A stretch of DNA of 64,000 nucleotides, taken from Rhizobium sp. (GTDB lineage Bacteria; Pseudomonadota; Alphaproteobacteria; Rhizobiales; Rhizobiaceae). The notes beneath the pieces were generated by a model, which did not search any database, was not told the DNA's origin, and saw nothing but the letters and a program-made list of their open reading frames with translations. Both the position numbers and the translations under genes were made by a program. Numbering within the stretch: position 1 is the stretch's first letter; every line of letters starts with the position of its first letter. Where the stretch lies: positions 1 through 64,000 of the forward strand of contig JAHHDR010000015.1 in NCBI GenBank assembly GCA_019739215.1, in the 5' to 3' direction. This document shows, piece by piece, positions 10,824 to 19,460 of this stretch.

Positions 10824-12557
10824 AAGGTCGGCGGCCCCATCTTCCAGCAGATCGTCGATGAAAAGGATCTCGTCGCCGACATCCTCCCACCGCCGCTCTA
10901 CGTGATCGAAGCCTATGGCATGGCCAACGAAGCGACCATCCACGAGGAACTGATTGCCGAGAATCTCGACGTCATCCGAAAGCTCAGGGAGTCCTATGAA
11001 GAGCGCCGCGCCTACTGGGAGCGTTCGGCACTTCCCGCGGATCTCAAGTCGTTCCTGAAGGAGGAAGTTCTCCGGACCGGCGATGTCTTCTGGCAGGAAA
11101 TCGACCAAGGCTTCGCCAAGGCGGGCGAAACGCGGGATGCTGCCGCGATGCACGATGCGCTCGACGGGCTCCAGGGCAAGTTCCGCGATCATCAGAAGGC
11201 GGTCTACCAGCTTGTCGAGAAGGCCAATGCCCACATGGCGGCGACCCAGGTCGCAGCCGAAGCACAGGACAGCCTTTACGGCAATGCGGCGCTGATCGGA
11301 AGCTTCATCTCGATCGCCATCTTCCTCACGGGACTCTGGTTCATGCGTGGACGGGCAGTGGTGCCGCTGGCTTCGATCGGCGGATACATGAAGCGACTGG
11401 CGGATGGCGACTATGGCGACGCTGTCCCCTATCGCGACCGTGCCGACGAGATCGGAGAAGTCGCCCAGTCGGTCGAGACCTTCCGCAATGCCGCCCTGGA
11501 GCGCAAGCGCATGCGCGAGCAAATGGAAAACGACCGCCTCCTGTCCGAGGAGGAACGCATCGAGCGCGACCGCCAGCGCGCCGAAGAGGCCGCGAGCCTC
11601 AAGGTCGTGGTCGAAACGCTCGGCGCGGGTCTCAACCGTCTGGCCGAGTGCAATATCCGCATGACGATCGACGAACCGTTCGCCCAGAATTTCGAGATGC
11701 TGCGCACCGACTTCAACAATTCCATCGCCACGTTCCAGGCGACCCTCGAACAGGTTCTCGACAAGACCGCCCATATTGCCGACAACTCCCAGGCGATGCG
11801 CGAAGCCGCCGACAACCTGTCGCGCCGCACCGAGCAGCAGGCCGCCGCGCTGGAGCAGACCGCCGCCGCACTCGAAGAGGTGACATCGACCGTCAAGGCA
11901 TCCGTCGAGCGGACCAGCGAAACGCGTGACCTCGTACGCGAGGCGAAGGATTGCGCCACCAGTTCCAGCGCAGTGGTGCGCGAAGCGATCGAGGCGATGC
12001 GCCGGATCGAAAATGCCTCGGGCGAAATCGGCAAGATCATCGACGTCATCGACCAGATCGCGTTCCAGACCAACCTCCTGGCGCTCAATGCCGGCGTGGA
12101 GGCCGCGCGGGCCGGCGATGCGGGCAAGGGCTTCGCCGTCGTCGCCCAGGAGGTGCGCGAGTTGGCCCAGCGCTCCGCGCATGCCGCCAAGGAAATCGGC
12201 GGGCTGATCGACAATTCCCGCAACGAGGTCGCCAGCGGTGTCCGGCTCGTGGCCCAGACGGGGGATGCACTCGGCCGGATCGAAGGCTTCGTCGGCGAAA
12301 TCGACATCAAGGTCGACGCCATCACCACCGCCTCGCGCGAACAGTCGGTGGGCCTGAACGAGATCAGCACCGCCGTGAACTCGATCGACCAGATGACCCA
12401 GCAGAATGCCTCGATGGTGGAGGAGACCACGGCGATCAGCCATTCGCTGGCGACCGACTCAGGCCTGCTCGCCGACCTCGTCGGCCGCTTCAAGCTCAAT
12501 CGCCGCAAGGGGATCCGCGACCCAAACGCGCCGCGCCAGATCCAGCGCGCCGCCTGA
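10809..12557 (+). CDS. Methyl-accepting chemotaxis protein, 5'-truncated at the repeat axis
   Basis: The remaining 582 residues hold, in order, part of a helical periplasmic sensor domain (residues 1-155, including KDLVADILPPPLYVIEAY as in many rhizobial receptors), a membrane helix (about 160-179), HAMP (about 180-232), a second HAMP-like segment (about 265-310) and the long signalling coiled coil. The highly conserved hairpin tip is at about 410-455 (IAFQTNLLALNAGVEAARAG), where CheA/CheW bind. No CheR-tethering pentapeptide is seen at the C-terminus. Family members have a short cytoplasmic start and a first membrane helix before the sensor; both are missing because the sequence folds back on itself here. 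The ligand is unknown. Confidence 0.9.
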   Translation, partial: ALNELKVGGPIFQQIVDEKDLVADILPPPLYVIEAYGMANEATIHEELIAENLDVIRKLRESYEERRAYWERSALPADLKSFLKEEVLRTGDVFWQEIDQGFAKAGETRDAAAMHDALDGLQGKFRDHQKAVYQLVEKANAHMAATQVAAEAQDSLYGNAALIGSFISIAIFLTGLWFMRGRAVVPLASIGGYMKRLADGDYGDAVPYRDRADEIGEVAQSVETFRNAALERKRMREQMENDRLLSEEERIERDRQRAEEAASLKVVVETLGAGLNRLAECNIRMTIDEPFAQNFEMLRTDFNNSIATFQATLEQVLDKTAHIADNSQAMREAADNLSRRTEQQAAALEQTAAALEEVTSTVKASVERTSETRDLVREAKDCATSSSAVVREAIEAMRRIENASGEIGKIIDVIDQIAFQTNLLALNAGVEAARAGDAGKGFAVVAQEVRELAQRSAHAAKEIGGLIDNSRNEVASGVRLVAQTGDALGRIEGFVGEIDIKVDAITTASREQSVGLNEISTAVNSIDQMTQQNASMVEETTAISHSLATDSGLLADLVGRFKLNRRKGIRDPNAPRQIQRAA

Positions 12558-12585
12558 TTTCAGGCAAGGCGACCTGAACGAACAC

Positions 12586-12611
12586 GCCCCCGGGACAGGT
12601 GTCCCGGGGGC
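12586..12611. terminator. Bidirectional hairpin terminator between receptor and creD
   Basis: GCCCCCGGGACA, two bases, then TGTCCCGGGGGC: a perfect 12-bp stem between two convergent genes. The flanking T tract is short on both sides. Confidence 0.75.
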
Positions 12612-12636
12612 TTTGCATTGGCGCCAAGGCTCGATG

Positions 12637-14079
12637 TCAGGCCGGCTGGCGTCTGCCCGACCAGTCGACATTGCGGGTGAAGTACATCGTGGCGGCGATG
12701 GTCGCGAAGGAGATGATGGCGCCGGCAAGAAGCGCATATTCATCCTCGCGGAGGATCAGGTACATCACGCCGTAGGTCACCGCCAGCACGATGGCTATGG
12801 AGACCCCGCTCCTGCGGTTGCCGGTGACCGAGCCGACATAGGCCGCGATCAGCAGCGTCGTCGCGCCGGCCGCCATGCCGTAGGCGAGTGCGAAGCCGAC
12901 ATGCTCCGCCAGCGCCAGCAGCAGGATGTAGAAGATGATGAGCGCCAGTCCGGTCAAGACATATTGCACCCAGTGCACCATGCGCCCGCCCTTGAGCTCG
13001 ATGATGAAGACGGCGAAGAACACCAGCGACAGGAAGCCGATCGAGTATTTCAGCGTCCGCGTCACCAGCTGGTAGAATTTCACCGGCTCCACGAGATTGA
13101 CTGACATCAGGTTGCCACCGAGCGGCAACACGTTGGAATTGACCGCCTTGTCGATGCCGCGCGCGAGATAGGGAACGGTCCAGTTCGCCTCGAATCCGGC
13201 CTGGGTGATCGTCTTTGTCTCGGGCAGGAACAGGCCCTCGAAGCCCGGGTCGGGCCAGTTGGCGGCGGCGGCGAACGTCGTGGTCTGGCCGGCGGGCGCC
13301 AGCGAGAACCGGGTCGAGCCGTTGAGCGAGAGATCCATCTCGAAGGCGAAACCCTTCTCGATCAGGTCGCGCGACACCGGCCGGTTGATCCCCGTGTCGT
13401 CCTGCGCGTAGGTCTGGCTGGCGTCATAGGCCGTGTAGCCCGCGCGCAGTGCCTTGATCCCCTTCATGCCAGGCTGGAAGGGTTGCGCCGCGCCGCCGTC
13501 GATCTTCATGTCGGCATTGGACCTTATGCCGGTGATGTCGGCAATCCCCATGACCAGGAAGGCGCGATCGAGCTCAGGCCTGCCGTCGACGATGCCGAGG
13601 CTCTGGACGAGGTCAGTCCCGAATCGCCCGGAAAAGTGCAGCTTGGCATTGTAGACCGGCAGCGAATAGATCGAGAGCCGGCGCGCCTCGGTGTCGAGCC
13701 TGGCGTCGACCTTGAGTTCCTCGGGCATCAGCAGGACCCAATCGGTGACCTGCGACGCGGTCAACTGGCCATTGACCGTCTGCGTCCGCATGACCGTGAC
13801 GGGCACGGCAAGGTAAGGGCCATTGACGATCTGTGGTCCACCCCACCCCGCGGATATGCGAGCCGAGACTTCCGTGGCCCTTTGCGCGCGTTCCTCGACC
13901 AGCGCCCAGACCAGTAGGGTCGGGATGAGGAGCAGCAGTGTGAGAATGCCGATGATGACGAACTTGACGCCTGGTGTGCGCATGAAGGCAGCAAATCCGC
14001 CGGGGCGCTCCGCATCAGCTTCCGGCGCGCGCGGTGGAAGCGCGGCCTCCCGGCCGGGCTCGAAATCCTGGTTGGTCAT
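12637..14079 (-). CDS. creD: CreD-family inner-membrane protein
   Basis: 480 residues, close to the family's usual length. A proline/glutamate-rich cytoplasmic N-terminus precedes a membrane helix (about 39-62, VIIGILTLLLLIPTLLVWAL). A large periplasmic domain follows, with the family signature GWGGPQIVNGPYLAVPV, and then a C-terminal block of about six membrane helices (about 345-475). CreD (cell envelope integrity protein, Pfam CreD) is linked to colicin tolerance and beta-lactam or envelope stress in other Proteobacteria; its biochemical activity is not known. No creBC two-component genes are adjacent, so control must differ from the enterobacterial case. Confidence 0.9.
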   Translation of the reverse strand: MTNQDFEPGREAALPPRAPEADAERPGGFAAFMRTPGVKFVIIGILTLLLLIPTLLVWALVEERAQRATEVSARISAGWGGPQIVNGPYLAVPVTVMRTQTVNGQLTASQVTDWVLLMPEELKVDARLDTEARRLSIYSLPVYNAKLHFSGRFGTDLVQSLGIVDGRPELDRAFLVMGIADITGIRSNADMKIDGGAAQPFQPGMKGIKALRAGYTAYDASQTYAQDDTGINRPVSRDLIEKGFAFEMDLSLNGSTRFSLAPAGQTTTFAAAANWPDPGFEGLFLPETKTITQAGFEANWTVPYLARGIDKAVNSNVLPLGGNLMSVNLVEPVKFYQLVTRTLKYSIGFLSLVFFAVFIIELKGGRMVHWVQYVLTGLALIIFYILLLALAEHVGFALAYGMAAGATTLLIAAYVGSVTGNRRSGVSIAIVLAVTYGVMYLILREDEYALLAGAIISFATIAATMYFTRNVDWSGRRQPA

Positions 14080-14241
14080 GGTAATCCCCTGTGGTGTCCT
14101 CCGGCCCTGCGCCGGAATGCCAAGGTTGCAAGGGGATTACGGCTCAATCACTGCCGAAATTCGCCGTGACGCAGGCGAATTTCCGGCAAATCGAAGGTCA
14201 GCGGCTGTCGAGCCAGGCCGTTCAGCGCACGGGTGGCAGTA

Positions 14242-14763
14242 TCAAAACGTGAAGTGGTAGTCTTGGAGGTCATCGAGGTCTATCCCCTTCAGGACGAGCA
14301 CATCGCCGCCTCCGCCATCGATCACGACATTCTTGCCGACCTGGGTCATGTGGAACTCCCTAAGGTCCGTGATGTCGTCAACGCTGTTCAAACCGGCAAG
14401 TCGAACGGTATCGTGCGTGATGATATCTCCCAATCGGAAATCGAGGATCGTGTCCTTGTCGTACTTGGTACTGAAGATGAAGGAATCGGCTTCCGACCCA
14501 CCCTTCAACTTGTCGTTTCCGGTGCCGCCATCGAGCAAATCATAACCGGCTTCTCCGAATAGCTTATCGTTGCCATTCTGGCCGTAGACCCCGTCATTTC
14601 CCTTGTCGCCATAGAGCTTGTCATTGCCGTTGGCGCCGGAAATCGTGTCATCGCCGCTCTTGCCATGGAAGGTGTCGTTCTTCGGCGTGCCGCGATAGAG
14701 CAGATTGCTGGCGGCCCTGCCGAGATCTTCCTCGCCCAGCGAATATTGGATCTTGCCTGCCAT
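14242..14763 (-). CDS. Small RTX (hemolysin-type calcium-binding) protein
   Basis: 173 residues. After about 35 residues come six to seven glycine/aspartate-rich nonapeptides (GNDKLYGDK, GNDGVYGQN, GNDKLFGEA and so on), the calcium-binding beta-roll of RTX proteins. A short beta-rich tail follows and ends in an aromatic stretch (DYHFTF). That layout is typical of type I secretion substrates, which carry an uncleaved C-terminal signal; no Sec signal peptide is seen. There is no enzymatic domain, so the protein is either a structural or adhesive exoprotein or a partner of something else. No type I transporter is encoded in this window. It is one of three such genes within 9 kb. Confidence 0.8.
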   Translation of the reverse strand: MAGKIQYSLGEEDLGRAASNLLYRGTPKNDTFHGKSGDDTISGANGNDKLYGDKGNDGVYGQNGNDKLFGEAGYDLLDGGTGNDKLKGGSEADSFIFSTKYDKDTILDFRLGDIITHDTVRLAGLNSVDDITDLREFHMTQVGKNVVIDGGGGDVLVLKGIDLDDLQDYHFTF

Positions 14764-14869
14764 GAATGCGCACTCCCTCGCCTGTTCGGACTCCCGCCAA
14801 CGTATCGACACGCCGGATTTCGGCAATCCCCCGATCGGGGGATGCGGCTCAGGGAATGCCGAAGGGGCC

Positions 14870-15194
14870 CTACTTGTCCAACTGTGCCTGCAGGGCGCCC
14901 AGCACATTCATCGCATGCCCCGCATAATGGCTGATCCAGCGATCATGTATCTTCTGGATAGGAAGGGCGTTCGAGATGGTTCCAGCGCTCCCTGCCCTCA
15001 CGCGTCACCAGAACCAGCCCGGCATTTTCCAGGACCTTCAGATGCTGCATCACGGTGCAGCGATCGACCTCGGCAAATAGGTGGCACAGCCCGCCGGTCG
15101 TCTGTGGCGCGGCCTTCATCACGTCCAGCATCCGCCGCCTGAGGCCATTGGCCAGCGCCTTGAAAATCTTGTCGTCTTTCGCCTCGCTTGACAT
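14870..15194 (-). pseudogene. ArsR-family HTH regulator, right-arm copy with a one-base frameshift
   Basis: Same gene as 6421-6744, but with one additional base at 14972 (CTCGAAC for CTCAAC on the coding strand). It changes the frame after about 72 residues and stops the protein early. The intact mirror copy shows that the break is almost certainly a sequence error. It is divergent from SRPBCC 1, with the operator palindrome lying over its start codon. Confidence 0.8.
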
Positions 15195-15212
15195 GTTATA
15201 TTTTTATAACAT
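15193..15212. promoter_or_regulatory. Palindromic operator candidate of the ArsR/SRPBCC locus
   Basis: ATGTTATA-N4-TATAACAT, a perfect dyad with 8-bp arms in an otherwise GC-rich region. It overlaps the regulator's start codon and lies 33 bases upstream of the SRPBCC 1 start, which is where an ArsR-type dimer would block both divergent transcripts. The AT-rich core may also contain one of the -10 elements. Confidence 0.6.
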
Positions 15213-15244
15213 ATTCTGCTTGCCGTCAAACGTTGGAGGACAGC

Positions 15245-15733
15245 ATGACGCTGGAATTTCGTGTGAACGGGCGCATCGGGCGCCCAGTCGAGGAGGTCTT
15301 CGACGCCGTCGTGAATCCCACGAAGCTCTCGGGCTACTTCACAACCATCGGCGGCGCGAGCGCTCCGCTCGTCGCGGGCACCACAGTCACCTGGTGGAAC
15401 ATGGCGCCGGTGATCGTCGACGAGGTCGAGCCCTTCAGGAAAATCGTCTTCCGCTGGGATGCTGGCGTTGACGAGGGCGAGGAAGGCTACCAGACCAGGG
15501 TCGAGATGCTGTTCAGGCAACTCGACGACGGCGGCACGATGGTCACCATCGCCGAAACCGGCTGGCGCGAGAACGCACGCGGCCAGAAATCATCCTACAT
15601 GAACTGCGAGGGCTGGTCGCAGATGCTGGCCTGCATGAAGGCCTATGTCGAATATGGAATCAACCTTCGCGAGGGCTACTATCCCAGCGAGTTGAAGGGC
15701 GTCGTCGCCTCCGATCAGAATGTCGAGATGTGA
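15245..15733 (+). CDS. SRPBCC (AHSA1/START-like) protein 1
   Basis: 162 residues of the AHSA1-type SRPBCC fold, a helix-grip cavity that binds hydrophobic ligands. Family features are the N-terminal strand followed by GRPVEEVFDAVVNPTKLSGYF, the WWNM segment, and the C-terminal helix with EGWSQMLACMKAYVEYG. Start set at the ATG preceded by GGAGGA; the longer frame runs back through the operator. First gene of an apparent three-gene operon with SRPBCC 2 and a VOC protein, each about 10 bases apart. Such ArsR-SRPBCC units are commonly regulated by the ArsR partner; the ligand is unknown. Confidence 0.85.
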   Translation: MTLEFRVNGRIGRPVEEVFDAVVNPTKLSGYFTTIGGASAPLVAGTTVTWWNMAPVIVDEVEPFRKIVFRWDAGVDEGEEGYQTRVEMLFRQLDDGGTMVTIAETGWRENARGQKSSYMNCEGWSQMLACMKAYVEYGINLREGYYPSELKGVVASDQNVEM

Positions 15734-15743
15734 GGGAGTAGCG

Positions 15744-16220
15744 ATGACCGATCCTGTCGTCCGTACGGAACTCCTGATCCGCGCACCCATAGAGCGCGTG
15801 TTCGAGGCCTTCGTTGACCCTGACATAACCGCTCGATTCTGGTTCAGCCGCGGCACGACGCGACTGGCCGAGGGCACAGAGCTCGAATGGCACTGGGAGA
15901 TGTATGGCGCCTCCACGCTCGTGAAGGTGCTCGCCATCGAGTCCAATCGCCTGATCCGGATCGACTGGGATATTGAGAACGAGCCCACACGCGTCGAATG
16001 GCGCTTCAGCGAATTCAAACCCGGTCAGACCTGGGTCGAAATCGAGAATTACGGCTTTGCCGGCGATTCAGAGAAGAAGATGGTCTCTGCCCTCGACGCC
16101 ACCGGGGGCTTCGCGCTGGTCTTGGCCGGCGCCAAAATCTGGCTCGAACACGGCATCGAACCTGATTTCGTCCTTGACCGGCATCCGCATGCCCGTGCCG
16201 AAGCCTGGAAGGAAAAGTAG
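15744..16220 (+). CDS. SRPBCC (AHSA1/START-like) protein 2
   Basis: 158 residues, same fold as its upstream neighbour but clearly diverged (TDPVVRTELLIRAPIERVFEAF, then FVDPDITARFWFSRG). Start at the ATG following GAGGGAGTAGCG, 10 bases after the preceding stop. The pairing of two SRPBCC proteins suggests either two related ligands or a heterodimer; the sequence does not decide. Confidence 0.85.
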   Translation: MTDPVVRTELLIRAPIERVFEAFVDPDITARFWFSRGTTRLAEGTELEWHWEMYGASTLVKVLAIESNRLIRIDWDIENEPTRVEWRFSEFKPGQTWVEIENYGFAGDSEKKMVSALDATGGFALVLAGAKIWLEHGIEPDFVLDRHPHARAEAWKEK

Positions 16221-16230
16221 GGAGCAAGTG

Positions 16231-16593
16231 ATGAGTGCAGACATCAAGGGCGGCATCAACATCGCCATGAAGGTGCCATCCCACCAGTACGAGGCGGTGC
16301 TTGCCTTCTATCGCGACGTAGTGAAGCTCCCGCCGTTCGACGACAAGGCGCGCGCCAAGGGCTTCATCCTCGGCCCGAACCGGCTGTGGATCGACGAGGC
16401 GCCGAACTATACCCAGGCCGAGGTCTGGCTGGAACTCTTCACCGACGACCACCGGACCGCACTCGCCCGACTCGAAGCCGGCGGCGCCACGCGTTGCGAC
16501 CAGATCGAGGATCTTGGCGAGGATTTCCGCGGCGGATGGATCATGAACCCGGCCAATATCGTCCACATGGTGCGAACGCCTGATGCGTGGTGA
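16231..16593 (+). CDS. VOC (glyoxalase/dioxygenase-fold) protein
   Basis: 120 residues with one vicinal-oxygen-chelate domain: [23 protein letters not shown] at the N-terminus and the second half ending [15 protein letters not shown]. The metal-ligand positions of classical glyoxalase I are only partly recognisable, so a substrate-binding or non-classical role is as likely as an enzyme. It starts 10 bases after SRPBCC 2 and is followed by a hairpin terminator, which closes the operon. Confidence 0.8.
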   Translation: MSADIKGGINIAMKVPSHQYEAVLAFYRDVVKLPPFDDKARAKGFILGPNRLWIDEAPNYTQAEVWLELFTDDHRTALARLEAGGATRCDQIEDLGEDFRGGWIMNPANIVHMVRTPDAW

Positions 16594-16610
16594 TGTGGTA
16601 TCCCGAAGCA

Positions 16611-16636
16611 AAAATCCCGGCTCTCGCCGGGATTTT
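16611..16636. terminator. Bidirectional terminator between the VOC gene and aspS
   Basis: AAAATCCCGGC-TCTC-GCCGGGATTTT, a perfect 11-bp stem with A and T tracts on its two flanks, so it can terminate both convergent transcripts. The left-arm copy lies at 4979-5004. Confidence 0.85.
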
Positions 16637-16650
16637 CGGGTCCCGATCAA

Positions 16651-18443
16651 TCAGTCCTTCTTCACCGGCGGAATGACCCGCAGCGAGAGCTCCATGAGCT
16701 GCTTCGGCATGGCCGGGGCCGGCGCGTTCATCAGCAGGTCCTGCGCCTGCTGGTTCATCGGGAACAGCGTGATCTCGCGCAGGTTCTTGGCGCCGACCAG
16801 CAGCATAACAACACGGTCGATGCCGAAAGCGCAGCCGCCATGCGGAGGGGCACCGTACTGGAAGGCGCGGTACATGCCGCCGAAGCGTTCCTCGACATCG
16901 GCCTGGCTGAGGCCGACCATCTCGAAGGCCTTGACCATCAGTTTCCGGCGACTGGTTGCGGATCGAGCCCGAGGCGATTTCGAAACCGTTGCAGACCGCG
17001 TCATACTGGTAAGCCTTGATCGTCAGCGGATCCTGGCTCTGCAGGGCCTCAAGCCCGCCCTGCGGCATCGAGAACGGGTTGTGGGCGAAGTCGATCTTCT
17101 TGTCTTCGTCATTGTATTCGAAGAAGGGGAAGTCGACGATCCAGCAGAGCTCGAACCGGTCGCGGTCGACAAGGTTCAGTTCCTCGCCGGCGCGGGTGCG
17201 GGCTTCGCCGGCAAACTTGTAGAATTTCGAGGGCTCGCCGGCCACGAAGAAGCAGGCGTCACCGGCCTCGAGGCCGAGTTGCGTGCGGATTGCGTCGGTG
17301 CGCTCCTCGCCGATATTCTTGGCGAGCGGGCCGGAGCCCGCGGTCTTGCCGTCTTCTTCCTTCCAGAAAATGTAGCCGAGGCCCGGCTGGCCGAGACCCT
17401 GCGCCCAGGCGTTCATGCGGTCGCAGAACGCGCGCGAACCGCCGGTCCTGGCTGGGATCGCCCAGACCTCGACCTTGGGGTTCTTCTCGATCATCCCGGC
17501 GAACACCTTGAAGCCCGAGCCGGCAAAGTGTTCGGTGACACTCTGCATCACGATCGGGTTACGGAGGTCCGGCTTGTCGGAGCCGTATTTGCGGATCGCC
17601 TCGTCATAGGGAATGCGCGGCCAGTCCTTCGTCACCGGCTTGCCGTCGGCGAATTTCTCGAACACCTCGGTCATCATCGGACCCATCGTGTTCCAGATGT
17701 CTTCCTGGGTGACGAAGCCTCATTTCGACGTCGAGCTGGTAGAACTCACCCGGCAGGCGGTCGGCGCGTGGATCCTCGTCGCGGAAGCAGGGCGCGATCT
17801 GGAAATAGCGGTCGAAGCCGGCGACCATCAGGAGCTGCTTGTACTGCTGCGGGGCCTGCGGCAGGGCAAAGAACTGGCCGGGATGGATGCGCGATGGCAC
17901 GAGGAAATCGCGCGCGCCCTCGGGAGACGACGCGGTCAGGATCGGCGTCGCATACTCGCCGAAGCCCGCGCCGTTCATCAGGTTGCGCATCTCGGAAATG
18001 ATCTGGGTGCGGCGGACGATGTTCTTGTGCAGCGTCTCGCGCCGCAGGTCGAGGAAGCGGTACTTGAGGCGGATATCCTCGGGATAGTCGGGCTCGCCGA
18101 ACACGGGCAGCGGCAGTTCCTTGGCCGCCGCGAGCACTTCGATCTCCTGCGCGTAGAGCTCGATCTCGCCGGTCGCCATCGCTTTGTTGATGGTCTCGGC
18201 GGAGCGCGCCTTGACCGCGCCGTCGATACGGATCACCCATTCGCCGCGCACCGTCTCGGCCATCTTGAAGGCGGGAGAATCGGGATCGACCACCACCTGC
18301 GTCATGCCGTAATGGTCGCGCAGGTCGATGAACAGCAGGCCGCCGTGGTCGCGCACGCGGTGTACCCAGCCGGAAAGTCGGACGGTCTCGCCGACGTCGG
18401 TCTTGCGAAGAGCGGCACAGGTGTGGCTGCGGTAGCGATGCAT
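16651..18443 (-). pseudogene. aspS: Aspartyl-tRNA synthetase with two one-base frameshifts (probable sequence errors)
   Basis: Class II aminoacyl-tRNA synthetase charging tRNA-Asp. The N-terminal OB-fold anticodon domain ([40 protein letters not shown]) is followed by the catalytic core and bacterial insertion domain. Motif 2 is near [16 protein letters not shown], and motif 3 is near [19 protein letters not shown]. Two insertions break the frame: an extra G at 17718-17719 (DVEMSF becomes DVEMRL) and an extra A at 16942-16944 (before [10 protein letters not shown]). Removing both gives 596 residues, normal for the family. The gene is essential and the rest is undamaged, so errors are far likelier than a real pseudogene. 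Both breaks also occur in the left-arm copy. Confidence 0.9.
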
Positions 18444-18625
18444 GATGTCGTCCTGAATGTCTTGGTTCTTTGCGGGGAATCCCCCGCGCCATGGGGCCTG
18501 AAATTCGGCGGGACAAGCGCATGATGTGCCCGATTTGTCAAGGCGCAAGCGCCTGGGGCGCGTCCACTCCAGCCGCGCGCAATCTTGGCGGTGTCTTCTG
18601 GCGCGCGACAGATGAGGATACCCGC

Positions 18626-19321
18626 ATGGCCAAACTGACTTACGCCAAGACACTCCCGAAGTTCGACAATTTTTCGCAGTTCGACGGCAAGACCCTTGCC
18701 CTGAGAGGGCTCGACGGCGACGGTTTCACGCTCAGGGACAAGGACGGCACGTCCATGATCTTCGAGGGCAAGAGCTTCGAGCGCACCGACAGCGTCGTCA
18801 CCGGCGGAACGATCGAAAGCGCCGAGTTCTTCAACTCGAAGGGAGAATTGCTCTACACGTTCGACGGCCTCTCCGCCGATGCGCAATCGATCTACAAGGC
18901 CTTTTCCTTCAACAAGGACCCGCTGCGCATCCTCAACGGCCTGCTCGAGGGTGATGACACGGTTCGGGGCAGCAAGGGAAACGACAGCCTGTGGGGCTTC
19001 GCCGGCGACGACAGGCTTCAGGGCGGCGCAGGAAACGACTGGCTCTACGGCCATCGCGGCAACGACACGCTGACCGGTGGAAAGGGTAACGACACGTTCG
19101 TGTTCCAGGCCGGCTACGACCACGACACGGTGACGGACTTCGACCGCACGGGGGCGGATCACGACTTCATCCGCATGGACTACTTCCTGTTCGACGACAT
19201 CGTCTATTCGGAGGCCGCGGGAAATGTCACGCTAACCCTGTCCACCGGCGATTCCCTCACGCTCATCGGCATCACCCAGGCGCAGATCGAGGGCAACACC
19301 AAGTTCTTCGACTTCTTCTGA
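18626..19321 (+). CDS. RTX calcium-binding protein 2
   Basis: 231 residues. The N-terminal 100 residues form a domain I do not recognise ([18 protein letters not shown] and onwards). Then come about four to five RTX nonapeptides ([45 protein letters not shown]), then [18 protein letters not shown] and a beta-rich C-terminus ending NTKFFDFF. No Sec signal, so type I secretion is expected. Start is the ATG after GAGGATACCCGC, since the longer frame would need a TTG start and overlap the aspS promoter. It is divergent from aspS. Confidence 0.8.
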   Translation: MAKLTYAKTLPKFDNFSQFDGKTLALRGLDGDGFTLRDKDGTSMIFEGKSFERTDSVVTGGTIESAEFFNSKGELLYTFDGLSADAQSIYKAFSFNKDPLRILNGLLEGDDTVRGSKGNDSLWGFAGDDRLQGGAGNDWLYGHRGNDTLTGGKGNDTFVFQAGYDHDTVTDFDRTGADHDFIRMDYFLFDDIVYSEAAGNVTLTLSTGDSLTLIGITQAQIEGNTKFFDFF

Positions 19322-19460
19322 GCGGTCATCCTCCGAGGACAAAATCCGACGCCCCTAGCCTGCAGATTTTTTACGCTGCAGGCGCCTATTGGAGGGGGCT
19401 CCGGGTTCAAAAGCTGCTAATGGCTGGGTGTCCATATCCTCCTGCCGTCGTGCCTCTGCA

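Noticed and set aside
9057-12557. Two 1128-codon open frames through the repeat axis
   Set aside because: They join a receptor to the reverse complement of itself. Only the receptor-coding halves are real; the rest is antisense sequence.
16651-18443. Programmed frameshifting in aspS
   Set aside because: Two separate +1 changes in simple homopolymers without a slippery heptamer or downstream structure; AspRS is not known to use recoding.
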